From the NCBI GenBank assembly GCA_022560025.1, contig JAFISE010000073.1, positions 88,021 to 152,020 on the forward strand: 64,000 bases of DNA, read 5' to 3'. Under the pieces are notes generated by a model. It was not told the origin of the DNA. It did no database searches and saw only the letters and a list, made by a program, of their open reading frames with translations. The position numbers were made by a program, and so were the translations under genes. How positions within the stretch are numbered: the stretch's first letter is position 1; each line of letters opens with the position of its first letter. The stretch comes from Stagonosporopsis chrysanthemi. Its lineage: Eukaryota > Ascomycota > Dothideomycetes > Pleosporales > Didymellaceae. Shown here piece by piece: positions 1 to 11,393 of the stretch.

Positions 1-191
1 CTTTATCCGGCTGAGCCTGGGGAGTTATGTTTAGTACCTGCTTTTCCTGCAGAAAGGCAATATTGAGTACTTCTCTGAGGGAGAACGCCTTACGCACGTA
101 TTACTCTGGAGTGCAACGTGACTAACCGTGCGCACGTCATGCTGGTAGTTTGCGTGCGGACTCTGCTGCATTGGGTGCTTGACCAAGCCTC

Positions 192-1391
192 ATGTCTTGG
201 AAGGCTTGCGATGATGTAGATATAGCTGGGACTTACGGACGTAGGATACGTTTGAAAGAGGATTGTATAACGACGAACAGTACTTCCTTTGCACGACTCG
301 TCTGGCTTTCACAGTTTATTTCCCTGTCTATCTGGTCTTCAAAATGGTATACTTGCCGCCTCGCGCTCTCAATCACAGTACGCTATCACACAAACCCAAG
401 CTTCTTTGCAAACACTGCTAACTCTCCACCAGGTTGCCAGGCGAGCTGGGCAATCCCTCCCATAGGCGACGCAGCTTTCCAATGCCAAAGGGAAGACAAA
501 CAACCCTACTGCTGGCCACCTAACGGCACGCGAATATGCGGCGGGGGGTTCGAGGAGTTACTCTTCTTCTGGCCGCCTAGCTTCTACCATGAAAACGCGT
601 TCTTCTACGTCGACTTCGGAAACCAAACCACCGAAAGAGCAGAGAGCCCTGGCAAGATTCTTGCAGATAAACGAATTGCACATTTGACAGACTACGAGAA
701 ATATGCGGAACCTGTATCCGTTAGATCCTACGAGAAGATCTTGCGCATAACAATTCGCGAGTGGCACCCAGTCCTCGACACAATCACATCGACTAACCAT
801 GCGGGTCCAACACTCACGATAGTTCCTCCAGGGCCCACTGCCGTCTTCACCGCCCCTTCTGATCATCCCTCTGTGACCGCATTAGCAGGCGTGGGGGGTA
901 CCAGGGGTCAGCCCAAAGGTCCTGGCAAGGTCGTCAGTATAGTCTTCGGCATCGCCATGGGAGCTGTGCTACTCGTGGTATTGTGCTACTGGTGCTGTTG
1001 CAAGGGCGACTGCTGCGGTGCAGCGAAGAGCGAGAACGACAGAGTAAGGCGCCAGCAAGCTCGCCGTATAGCGGGTGAGGTGGCTGCTGCGCAACCACAG
1101 ATCGATGCAATCAAGCAGAGCGTGGCACGCGGAGAGGTGTGGACTGGTCCAGTACGGCCAGGCGGCATGTGGGCGACGGATCTGCCCAGGCGCCCATCGA
1201 GAGTAGCGTCGAGACCGATATCGAGGCAAGCTCCGAGAGCATCGGATGAGATCCGTACTGTCAATATTGTGGAGGAGCAGGCAGCAGAGGAGCGGAGAAT
1301 CAAGGCGCGAAGGCAGGAGATCGCAAGGGCAGAGGTGGCCCAGCCGCCGGCCTATGACGAGGCGCCGGCGCCGCCAAAATACACACCATAA
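192..1391 (+). CDS. Single-pass membrane protein with PPxY motifs in the cytosolic tail
   Basis: Open frame of 399 codons with no family I recognise. Residues about 81-215 are Cys- and Trp-containing and carry N-glycosylation sequons (NGT at 111, NQT at 144), consistent with an extracellular domain. Residues 247-270 form one hydrophobic membrane segment ending in a Cys-rich stretch (CYWCCC) that could be palmitoylated. The tail is basic and Ala-rich and ends with PPAY (385-388) and PPKY (394-397), motifs known to bind WW domains of Rsp5/Nedd4 ubiquitin ligases. The 5' end is unresolved: the first 80 residues do not look like a signal peptide, and a good branch site and acceptor (GCTAACTCTCCACCAG) ends at 432, so the coding part from 433 on is secure while the start exon is probably upstream and misjoined here. 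Confidence 0.6.
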   Translation: MSWKACDDVDIAGTYGRRIRLKEDCITTNSTSFARLVWLSQFISLSIWSSKWYTCRLALSITVRYHTNPSFFANTANSPPGCQASWAIPPIGDAAFQCQREDKQPYCWPPNGTRICGGGFEELLFFWPPSFYHENAFFYVDFGNQTTERAESPGKILADKRIAHLTDYEKYAEPVSVRSYEKILRITIREWHPVLDTITSTNHAGPTLTIVPPGPTAVFTAPSDHPSVTALAGVGGTRGQPKGPGKVVSIVFGIAMGAVLLVVLCYWCCCKGDCCGAAKSENDRVRRQQARRIAGEVAAAQPQIDAIKQSVARGEVWTGPVRPGGMWATDLPRRPSRVASRPISRQAPRASDEIRTVNIVEEQAAEERRIKARRQEIARAEVAQPPAYDEAPAPPKYTP

Positions 1392-2428
1392 GCTTGTGTA
1401 AGAGTTTTGGATGACGGTGGGGCTGTCGTCGACAAGTCTCACTCCCTTAGGTTCGCTCAACAGCCCGCCACTCCGCTCCCCGCTCATCGGTGAACGTTGC
1501 ACCTTCCAGGGGATGAGAGTGCCGACTACAAGTAGGCTGGCCTCTGCTTCGACTCTTTCTTTTCGAGCCTGCGATCTCTTCAGTATATCGCCGGCAGGAT
1601 ATTCATGCTCTTCTGTTTCGACACACATTCGAAACCAAGCCCGACCAACGTCCTTTGACATTCTGGTCATGGCCAATATGGAGGGTGGACTTGTACAGCC
1701 GACGCTGTACGCACAAACCACCGAGGAAATTCTGTCATGTCTTTGCTCAGCATTTCTATACACGTGAAAGTCACACTTCATGCTTTGTTTCGGACAGCAT
1801 GGCCGATCAAGAATCGTATACGAATCTTGCACCAACTAGCAAGCATGACTTCGCGGACATAGGAGGACCATCTCACAGTGGCAACTAATATGGCAAGTCT
1901 GGAGCATTTCACTTGAAGTGCGTAAGACAGCGCTGCTGTTAGATATCTAAGGCGCCTGAAGTACTTAGTGCAGTCGACATATCGTGGGTCACATTATATC
2001 CTTTTTCACGACGCTTCACATAACAGGAGCTCTCTCTGGGCCACCACACTGTAGTCAAACACGATATCTTGCATTTAGTAATTGTTACCACTTTACACTG
2101 TTGGCTACCATGCAAGCAGCAATATTCGACATCAACCAATGATATCCTCCTAATAGCAATGACTTGAGTGAACACCCACACATAATGTCTCACACTGTGC
2201 AGTCACGCCGTCGTCCTTCACCGACACTGTCGACACTCAGTGTAGATCATGGAATACAGACAAGATAGCACCTCCGCATTCTCCATATGTCCTTCCCCTT
2301 CACAAACAACACAAGACACAACTCACACAGCCGGCTGAGAAAAAGTAAGTGCTTCACATTGACACATCATAACAGGTATCCCGCCACAGTAATCTTCCAA
2401 CGCAACCGCTCCATTGCAAACAGCAAAC
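1392..2428. other. Intergenic, about 1 kb
   Basis: Short open frames occur on both strands but none shows domain-like or conserved protein sequence. It should hold the 3' end of the membrane protein gene and the promoter of the next gene. I see no repeat or RNA gene. Confidence 0.5.
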
Positions 2429-2917
2429 ATGGGCTGTGCATCCTCGCGTCCCGTGAGCCACAACACCACCCGCCCACACGGCAGCCACTGTCCCAAGGCC
2501 CACCGTGAGCAGGTGTGGGAAGGTCCCGACATGCTTTCTTTCGACACCCACTACGGCCGAGAGTTCCTGCCCCAAGCCCCTCCGCCAGCAGCCCGCGGCC
2601 GCTCGCGAGACCCCTACGGCTACCAGCCCTCCGTGAAACGTAGAGAAGTACCTATGCGTTCGCGAAATCAGTATGAGTCGCGCAATGAGTATGATAGACA
2701 CGGTGGGTCTCAGTCTCAGCGTCGCGAGGTCAGTCCGCCGCGGCATCGCAATGAGATGCCGCGTCGTCATCCAAGCCATCGATACCGCGATGTGAGCCCG
2801 CTGGGCTCGTCGCGGTTTGAGCAGCCGTTTCAGCGGGCGTATATGGGCGGTGCGAGGCGGGTGCCGAAGATGGGGGCTAACTTCCAGGGGGATATTGGTG
2901 GGTGGGAGGTTTGGTGA
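2429..2917 (+). CDS. Small basic protein with N-terminal MGCASS lipidation motif
   Basis: The 162-residue product starts MGCASSRP. Gly2-Cys3 followed by Ser at positions 5-6 matches the consensus for N-myristoylation with adjacent palmitoylation, so membrane anchoring is likely (inference). I chose this ATG rather than the in-frame ATG at 2414 because only it exposes Gly2. The rest is low-complexity and Arg/Pro/Ser-rich with many SPPR/RRE-like segments and is probably disordered. Arg-rich runs alternate with acidic residues, and the C-terminus (about 140-162) is Gly-rich and ends GGWEVW, the most ordered-looking part. No catalytic domain is visible. A GTAAGT at 2346 and a CATAACAG ending at 2381 suggest a possible short intron in the 5' leader. 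The gene converges on cysteine dioxygenase, 280 bp away. Confidence 0.6.
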   Translation: MGCASSRPVSHNTTRPHGSHCPKAHREQVWEGPDMLSFDTHYGREFLPQAPPPAARGRSRDPYGYQPSVKRREVPMRSRNQYESRNEYDRHGGSQSQRREVSPPRHRNEMPRRHPSHRYRDVSPLGSSRFEQPFQRAYMGGARRVPKMGANFQGDIGGWEVW

Positions 2918-3197
2918 GTGTATGCAATGTATCGATGAGGATGTGGGGGAGTTATAATTGATATACAGCAATTTGAACAATATCACGGAGTTCATTTGCA
3001 GAAGAGAAGACATGAATTGTGATGATCACCTACGAGGTAGTGCTTACCGCTGTGAGTGGATAGAATATAAGGAAATGTGCCCTCAGACGTCGCTGTAGAC
3101 CCAGAGCCGCTCACCAAGAAGCACTTCACGTGCGTGTCCATTGAGCTGGTTTCCAACCAGGAGCGGTGCCAAAGCTTGCTCCGCACAGCGCAGTCGT

Positions 3198-4212
3198 TCA
3201 AGGCCGCGATTCACGCACGCAGGGTGCGCCATACTCCGAGAAAACCGTGCACTTGGCCATGTGCGTGGAGTGACCATTCGCTTCGTTGAACACATTACAA
3301 CCATAGACTGCCGCGTTGGGTGGGGTGTACACTGTTTGCTATCAGTTTGCATACAGGGCGTCAATCCATGGTGGACTCACAATGCAGTGACACAGCGTAG
3401 TTCTCCTTGTCCGGATTGGAGATGCGGTGCAGTCCCAGCTTGTCAGACATGTATGTAACCTGGTCAGTCTTGTATGTCTTCTCGGAGATCACTTGCATAT
3501 GGCGGTCCTCGGAGTTGTTGAGGTCAATGGTTGGCCATGCATAGCGTGTCTCAGTGAGGCTGCCCTTCAGGATTTTCATGATGCAGTGGGCGTTGGCATG
3601 GCTGTGGTAAGTCAGCAAGGCTCGTGTGGTAGCTAGAATAGTTTGAAAATCCAAGCACGACAAGCATCTGGTTAATCAGAACTCAAAATGCATAATATAT
3701 CGAAAATGATGTCCTTACCGGCTGTCTCCTGCGCTATGGACGCATCGATCTCATGATCGGCGAGCAAAGTCGCTTCGTCAGTCAGGAGTACAGCGCCTTT
3801 GAAGGCGCGATGCAGTCAAAGGTAAGGTCACGTTGTCGATTCTGTCGTTGATGAGATTAGAACAAAGAAATGCCGACCTACTCGTGGATTGGGCTGGCCC
3901 TATTGGGTGCCCACACTAAGAGGAGCTACGGATGTCAGTTAGGTCCCAGTACCGAATCGAAGATTGTATGAGTACCAAGTTGCTCTTGCCGTTGCCTTTG
4001 TCAACCAAGTTGCGTGTGTACGCTGTGCCGGGTTGGGCCATGGAGTACTTCTCCCATTCCGACTCATCCGAAACGTAGTCTTTCATCAGCTGCTGGAGTT
4101 CTTCCTCGTCAACATCATCACTATTGATGCCACTGCAAGGGCCAAGCTTGTCGCTCAGCGCCTCGACGAGTATCTGGAAGCGATCGGTGGGATCTGCTGT
4201 ACGTCCAGGCAT
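3198..4212 (-). CDS. Cysteine dioxygenase type I
   Basis: Oxidises L-cysteine to cysteine sulfinate in the cytosol, the committed step of cysteine catabolism. Four exons: 4212-3976, 3925-3882, 3601-3381 and 3331-3198 give 211 residues (human enzyme 200). All splice junctions keep frame and restore family motifs. Iron ligands are His93 and His95 (IHDHANAHC) and His152 (LGLHRISN). Cys100 and Tyr169 (LHLYTPP) correspond to the Cys-Tyr cofactor pair of the family. Arg67 (YTRNLVD) matches the substrate carboxylate-binding Arg. The tiny 44-nt second exon carries [13 protein letters not shown]. Intron 2 is long (280 nt) and contains a coding-like stretch, so an alternative exon is possible. The start is the first ATG of the conserved frame. 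The gene is divergent from DRG1 over 563 bp. Confidence 0.93.
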
Positions 4213-4775
4213 GATGGCGTTTAAAGATGGCTATACCTGATGGTGAGAGTGAAATGAAGTGCCAAAGATAAGTGTCTGGTTCAAATATGGAGGCAAGGAG
4301 ACAATGATAAGGAAGCTACGGTTTGTCGACAGCGATAAGCCGAGCAGCTGTCAGATTTATCTGGAATGAGCGAACAACACGGGCGCCACGTGTGAGTCGA
4401 CGAGGCATGAAATTATGTAACAACTAGCTCCGGTGATGTCGCCCAGCTAGTCAGGTGCACCAAAGTTGCACCGCATACGCATGTGCCAGCACGAACCGTG
4501 AGTATCAGAACGAACGCGATGAGCAAGATAGCGGCTTCTATCGGTCGTTGGCATTCGTATCATGCAAGCCAGCACCAAGGTTTGAGACGTAGACAACAGC
4601 AGGATCGATGCTCGAAAGGGAGTAGTGCGGCCGGCAAAAGGTAAGGCCGAATGCCCCTCATTCGGCAAGCGCGGTCGAGGGGCGTCATCGCTGCCGTGGA
4701 CATCAAATTTCTGTATCAGCCCGTTTGCGACTTACCACGTCTTTTGAGTTACCTTTGACGACGTAGCAAGGCAAA
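4213..4775. promoter_or_regulatory. Shared divergent promoter region of cysteine dioxygenase and DRG1
   Basis: 563 bp between two start codons pointing away from each other. I see no open frame of interest and no clear TATA box. Assignment as a promoter rests on position alone. Confidence 0.4.
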
Positions 4776-6090
4776 ATGTCGACAACAGTGGACAAGGTCA
4801 GTACCGACGTCGCCCACAAAGTGAAAATATTCGCATACTGACTGAGTCTGTTCAGATCAAAGAGGTCGAGGCCGAAGTAAGACCCCCCAGAGCGCAAACG
4901 TATCTCGATGACTTACGCCATGTAGATGGCTCGTACCCAAAAGAATAAGGCGACTTCATACCATTTAGGACAATTGAAGGCAAAGCTCGCGAAGCTCAAG
5001 AGAGAGTTGCTTGAGCCCAGCGGTGGCGGAGGTGGCGCAGGTGTTGGTTTCGATGTCGCAAGAACTGGTGTTGCTAGTGTTGGCTTCATCGGATTCCCCT
5101 CTGTCGGCAAGAGTACGCTCATGAGCAGACTGACTGGTCAACACTCCGAGGCCGCCGCATACGAATTCACAACGCTCACAACTGTTCCCGGTCAAGTCAT
5201 GTACAACGGTGCCAAGATCCAAATTCTCGATCTTCCGGGTATCATCCAGGGAGCGAAGGACGGAAAAGGTCGTGGTCGTCAGGTCATTGCTGTTGCGAAG
5301 ACTTGCCATTTGATCTTCATTGTGCTCGATGTTAACAAACCCTTGACCGACAAGCGCGTTATCGAGAACGAATTGGAAGGTTTCGGCATTCGAATCAATA
5401 AGAGCCCACCGAACATTGTGCTCAAAAAGAAGGACAAGGGCGGTATCAACATCACTTCCACGGTGCCCTTGACACACATCGACCACGAGGAGATCAAGGC
5501 TGTCATGAGTGAATACCGTATGGCGAACGCCGACATTGCCATTCGATGCGACGCGACCGTTGATGATCTCATCGATATCATTGAGGCAAAGAGCCGGAGC
5601 TACATTCCCGTAATTTATGCGCTTAACAAGATTGACGCCATTTCGATCGAGGAGCTGGATCTCATCTACCGAATCCCTAACGCTTGTCCTATCAGTTCTG
5701 AGCACGGCTGGAACATTGATGAGTTGTTGGAGCAGATGTGGGAAAAACTCAACTTGTGCCGTGTCTACACCAAGCCTAAGGGTAGATTGCCCGACTACAC
5801 TGCACCTGTGGTTTTGAGGGCTAATGCATGCACGGTTGAAGACTTCGTAAGTTCAGTTCGTATGCACCTGTTAATCGCAGCTGACCAAGATCTAGTGTCA
5901 CTCCATCCACAAAACCATTGTGGAACAGTTTAAGCACGCCATTGTTTATGGCAAATCTGTCAAGCATCAACCTCAGCGTGTCGGTCTGTCGCACGAGCTG
6001 GCTGACGAAGATATCGGTGAGCTATACGTTGACGATAGGTTCCAACGGGCTGCCAGCTAACTGCGATTAGTTACCATCGTCAAGAAGTAA
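4776..6090 (+). CDS. RBG1: Developmentally regulated GTP-binding protein 1 (DRG1/Rbg1)
   Basis: OBG-HflX family translation GTPase that acts with a DFRP/Tma46-type partner on ribosomes. Five exons (4776-4796, 4856-4876, 4926-5846, 5896-6016, 6071-6090) give 367 residues, the same length as human DRG1. The two 21-nt starting exons supply MSTTVDK and IKEVEAE before the near-invariant [15 protein letters not shown]. The G1 loop GFPSVGKST is at about 70-78, followed by G3 DLPG and G4 NKID. The C-terminal TGS domain begins near [13 protein letters not shown] and continues across the intron as [30 protein letters not shown], ending VTIVKK. Every junction is GT-AG and in frame. A single-exon reading from 4926 would lose both ends. 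Confidence 0.95.
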
Positions 6091-7746
6091 ATGACAGATT
6101 GCGACAGATACCCGCGGCCCAGGCCGTCTACCCCTCGCAGTGTTGTGGGATTGGAACGACGACTTTCTTGTGGACGCTTGATGTCTCACCGCATTGCCAC
6201 AATTAGGTCTGGACATGGAAGACGACGCGCAGAGCAAGGCTTCAAGCTGACCTCACACTCTGGATTGGCCGAAGTTGCCGTCCCAATAGCTCTGCGCCGG
6301 CATCAGCACGTTCGCTTAGTCGAGACAAAGAGCCTTCGGAGCGGATCGTACCTGCCATTCGCCAGAAAACCAGGGATTTGAGCGGGACGCAGCCGTTCAC
6401 AACTATAAATTAGGGTTGTTCTGCCGAAGAGGCGCACCATAGTATGTATTCGTCTCAGCGAAGCCTCGTGGCGAGAGGGAGCGCTGGCGTTCGAACGGTC
6501 TCATCATAGTTCTTTTTCGGCAAGGACAATTTCGGAGAGTCAGCAAATACGATCAGCGTTGTCTGGCCCAGTTTTTCAGGTATCGATTTCCCTCATTGGT
6601 GTCTTCACGGAAGCAATTGTCGATTCGGAGACTTCCAGCAGGGATCTCGTCCGTGCTGACGATTCATAGAGCTCGATGTATTTCGGGCGCTAAATCATTA
6701 TCGCTCCTGTTCCTGAGTGGCTGCTTCACAAAACCTAATGTGTCTTTTGTGGCTCCTTTTCTCGTGAGCGCGATTGTCGCCATCCGAAAGCGTCGAAGGC
6801 TTTCTGCGCAATTTGGGCTTTTATGCACCGCCGATGATTGACATTTTTCGGCATTGCTATTTTTCGTACCTCCAGTCCAGCCTGGATTCAGTTGCGATTG
6901 TGCGCCACGAGGTTCTGATTTTGATGAGCAGCACACGAAATGTGCCAATACGCCTCCCTCAGACCATGTCTGCATTTGGACTCAGATTAACCGGCCGCGA
7001 CCATGTGTGCGTACGGTGCAATGGCTCTGTGGGATGATCGTACCCGACCGCCTTGACATCCCATTTGCCGCACATAGACATGGTGTGGAGCCGTGCACTG
7101 GGGGTGTCTCGATGAGCTTGCGCCAGGCGGCCGCATATTTCTGGCCCGCGTCAACCTAAGAGCGCATCCCCGACAAGACCCGCACATGCACTAACCCAAC
7201 GTTGCTGTCGCGTTGCGGCGTCGCTTGGCTTGATGGCGGCAAGGATATAGGGTGCACAAGCCAACTGAGCCGGCAAGCTTGGACTAGAAACAAACAGGCC
7301 GTCTCCCGCACTGCTGCATCAGCCCGCGTCTGCATCGCACACATCCGGTCTTGTAGCAGCGTCTCCAGACCTTCTTTCAAGTAGGCGCTGCGGGCCCCTT
7401 GTGTCAGGCACTTCCCTGCAGCTTCTGCCTCCCTCTGAGCTCATACCTCTGCCGCGCCTCTTTATACTTCCAGTCTAGAGCTTATCATACGACCGTGCCA
7501 TTTTGTCAGCCAGATCCTCGCTCTGCTGCAGTACATCCTCGTCGTTACCGTTTCGCTTTAGGATCCCAAACCAACACCTCATGCATGCATGCACGCCTCT
7601 GTCTTGAGGTCATTCACACCGACCAGTCACAGCACCACCGTCCTGCAAATGCGCCGAGAACCATTTGATCGCCATAGCATTTGACGGACATCTGCTTCCA
7701 CATTCGCATTACTACAACAACCGACGCCGCACCAACATTGCTCAAC
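6091..7746. other. Intergenic, 1.66 kb
   Basis: No convincing coding sequence on either strand. The part nearest 7746 is pyrimidine-rich and probably contains the promoter and leader of the CENP-B-type gene. A short alternating CATG run is present near 7578-7592. A TATAAATTA lies at about 6405, but no gene start follows it closely. Confidence 0.45.
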
Positions 7747-9454
7747 ATGAGCCAACTACAGATGGACCACGAACACCATCACCAAGACTCTTTTGAAGAC
7801 CACGCCGCCTGGCATGACGGTACTCAGTACCCACACCATTCGTCGCCCGTACAAGACTTCAATGGGTTCCACGCATTCACACCAATGCCAATGGAGCCCA
7901 TGTATGGGAGCGGCATGCATCCACCACATCCCGCACACCCTCCGCCCAGGTCAACACATCAGCAACTCCAGCCTTTGATCATGCCACAATGGCCTAGCAT
8001 GTTGACCAGCCAGTCGACATATCAACCGTCGATCTTTCCTTCTGCGCCTGTGCCAATAACACCAGCATCGGCCACTCCTGTCTCGGCCACGTCTACACAT
8101 TCGAGAACATCCTCAACCCCTAGGAAAACCTTGACTGATCAGGATCGTCGTCGAATGTGTCAGTACCACGAGGACAACCCTACTGTCAAACAGACTGAAA
8201 TTGGAGGTACGCGATCAAAGATCTCTGTCCGACCTTCAACTCATACTGATGTGTACAGCGATGTTTGGCGTAGAACGAAGGTATTTTGGCGTAAACCTCT
8301 GCTTGGTTGCTTACTGATGAGCCTGCAGTACCGTCTCCAAAGTGTTGCGACAGAAAGAGAAGTACCTGTATCAGGATGACGGCAGTCGATCACCCATCAG
8401 AAAGTCGAAGGGGAAGTTCCCTGACATAGAACGAGCGCTGTCGAATTGGGCCAGGAACCACCAAAGGCAAGGCTACCAGCTCACTGACGCAATCATCCGA
8501 GATAAGGCCCGTTTTTTCGCCCAGACCGTGGGGAATTCTGAAAGTCATCTCAAGGCGAACAGCACTAGTTGGTTGGAGAAGTTCAAGCAGAAGAACCATT
8601 TGATGGGCGCAAAATCGCGCAAGGGCTCCATCGCAGAAGAGTCGGAAGGTGCCTCAAATCCGCCATCAAATGCACACACCCCTGGGGCGCTTTCACCCAT
8701 TTCCCCTGATGATGACTCGCCTGTGGTGCCGAGTTTGACAGTCAAAAAGAGCGAAGACAACTTGAAGACTGAGAGCCCTGACCCTTTCGACTTTACTGGC
8801 CGGCGTCCCTACAACTCGCAAAGCACTACTTCCCTGTCGACAGTCTTTACTGAACAAGGACCTACTAGTCCCACGTCACCCTTCTTCACTCCAGACTCAG
8901 CATGCGGGCCTAGCCCGTTCACTGGCAACCGCCAGGCCGCCAATGGGCAGCCAGGAAGCAACGGCTTCCAGCGGCCACGGAGCCAGACGTTCCCTTTATT
9001 GGTTGGCGTCGAACAATACGCATCACCGCCAGGATCCTCAGATGCACTAACTCCAAAATACATCAGTGGCGCCGCGCTCGATTCACCCATGGCAGAAGTC
9101 GGTGACCCATTGACCTCAATCGATGAGGCAATGTCCGTATCACCTTCCCAGCTTTCCACGTCGATGCAGCCTCCACCTCTACCAACCACTTCTCTTGGAG
9201 GCACCAAGTCAACAAGCTCGCCTGTCTCACCTTCCCAAGAAGAGGCGGCACGCGCTTTGGAGTTGGTCATGAGCTTCTTCAAGTCACAGTCGGGTGATTT
9301 TGCCGTTGCGCCCGAAGAGTACATGACGATCGGCAAGCTAATGGAGAAATTGCGAATCAAGAGCCGGTCCGAGAACCTGCCGTCTAGCGTTCGACGCGCG
9401 TCAGAACCCGATTACACCATTACGAAGCTGGAGACCATCGACGTTTTGCACTAG
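7747..9454 (+). CDS. CENP-B-type helix-turn-helix DNA-binding protein
   Basis: Three exons (7747-8206, 8259-8280, 8329-9454) give 535 residues. The 22-nt middle exon completes the first helix-turn-helix (about 130-176: DQDRRRMCQYHEDNP, then KQTEIGAMFGVERSTVSKVLRQKEKY), the psq/CENP-B N-terminal fold. A second CENP-B/Tc5-type HTH follows at about 190-255 (KFPDIERALSNWARN, then SWLEKFKQKNHL). No DDE endonuclase domain follows, so this is a host DNA-binding protein and not an active transposase. The rest is Ser/Pro-rich, with a short conserved-looking acidic helix near 455-505. The N-terminus is His/Pro/Gln-rich like an activation region. ATG 7747 is the first Met in frame. Likely nuclear; target unknown. 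Confidence 0.85.
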
Positions 9455-11393
9455 CCAACAGTTTTGCTGAACATCACCATCGTTGCGGTACACAAGAGCA
9501 GCGCGACGTACAAACACCATGCACAGCCACAGAACCACTATCAACATGGTGAAAGGACGACACTGCACTATTTTGAATTGATCACGAACGAAAAGAAGGG
9601 CATTGGGGGCATATCTTAGGGGGCACGCACAGTGCCGGTATCTCGGGCTTCTCATTTCTGGTCCTCGCATGCGCATTTCCAGCATCATCTGCTTTACTTT
9701 TCCTTCTGGCGCTCGTTTCTTTGCTTTTTATTTGATTCCACGTTATACCCTCCGCATGCACAATACCCCCAACATGCATGGCCATACATTCTTCTTACAC
9801 ATATGAAAGACTGTACCCGCTCACGCGGAACATTAGCTATTGTACATCTCTTTTCAGCATCATCTAGCGGTCCCTTCTGTTTCGTGTTCTGTCTGAAACG
9901 TCGAACAGGCTCGTACGCTTCTGCCACATATATCTGAGCTCATATAGCCTTCCTAGTCTGAGACACCAGTCGAGCTCGACTATTGACTCAATCCACTCCT
10001 TTGGTACCATATGCCTGCAGCACCCCTGATTCGGACGAGCAATTGCCTGTCTCATCCTGCTGTGACCCGCTGTCAATTAGGCTGGCCGCAGCTTGTCAAA
10101 CTCACAAATGAGTTTATGCAACCAACAATCTTAGATTCAGACACATCATGGTTTTCCAAGCCAAAGCCCGACTTCGGTTCTACGAGTAGCTGCGCGGCAT
10201 TCCAGTAGAGTGGTGACTTTCGCATAGCTGAGACATGGCGCTCGCGGCAGGCAACCGAGCCTCCTTATACCTCAACAGTCTCTGCAGCGTTGATGCCTGG
10301 CGCCAGCCACAACGAGATGAGTGAGATCAAGCTGCTACAGCTGAGGTGCGCTCCCGGCTTCCCGCCCGGCATTGACAGGCTGCCTGCCTGCGCGCAGACA
10401 GGGGATTACCCTTTGTGGCAAACTGACTTGGCTGTCAATTCACCACGTCCTTTGCGTGTCGCTGGTGGCTATCGATCGGCAGATGGTAAGCACGGGTGAC
10501 AAGCTAGTGCGGGGACGATCCGAGCACGGTCAAGACTGCGAGCTCGTGGAACTGACGTCCAGATTTGGCTGCGAGCGCTTGCAACAGGCATGATGACCAT
10601 GTCCATCGGTCCTCTTCAACTACAGCCTACAAACAAAAAGACCATGGTATACTGCAGACGTCAGCTGGAGACTGTTTGTTCTCAGCGCGGTCCGGCCCGT
10701 AGCGGTGAAGCTTTCGTGCCCGCAGGACCCTTCAGCAAAACCGCTGCTCTTCGGACACAGCCGAAGCCCTAAGCACCAGGGACACACAGGCGCGACACAG
10801 GTACGCGGGTGCGACAGAGCTGTCAAGACTGCAGCGCCCTCCTGCGCAACGACCAAATTTCCTTCCCCTTCCGCAACACACGATTTGTACACGATCGTTC
10901 TGGCCTCACACGACAGGCAGACTCGACTAGCTGCATTGCACGGCGCGTCACGCCCCGCCCTCGACCAGGAATTACAGCGACACTTGCGTTAGCGACTAGT
11001 AATTACGACCACTGAGATGTTGATACGACCGCAAGTTTTTGTGCAGTTGCAGCGGCTGCGCTGGCGTCGGGCCTTTGGCGGCGCGTCGACTGTAGCGCAA
11101 CCACACTGTTCCGCTGACGTCCCGCACATAGGCGTCCTGCCGCTGTCGTTGGCTGGCGTGCCTGCGCTAGCGGGTCAGGTGATTGCAATCGTATGTGGTG
11201 CGACGATGCACGCGGTTGGTGTGGGTGGGACCTGTGGCAGGGTTTTCGGTGCATGTCGTGGGGTATCAAAAGTGTGTCAGGGGCTCCTATTTCGAATTTC
11301 ACCACAGCTCATCAAGTACGGCGTTAAGAATGATCAATTTTGGTGCGGCTATATTAGTTATAGAGAGCAGTGAATCCATATAACGACATAATT
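9455..11393. other. Gene-poor interval upstream of tRNA-Ile
   Basis: About 1.9 kb with only short, non-conserved open frames. No transposon remnant, tandem repeat or obvious AT-rich repeat-mutated tract is visible by eye. Confidence 0.5.

Noticed and set aside
969..1835. 288-codon frame on the minus strand
   Set aside because: Overlaps the membrane-protein gene in antisense, lacks domain-like sequence and is rich in Arg/Cys/Ser as expected for a GC-rich shadow frame.
4965..5705. 246-codon minus-strand frame
   Set aside because: Antisense to the highly conserved DRG1 gene; no family features.
6400..6425. TTAGGG telomere-like hexamer near a TATAAATTA
   Set aside because: Single copy only; telomeric or interstitial repeats need tandem copies.
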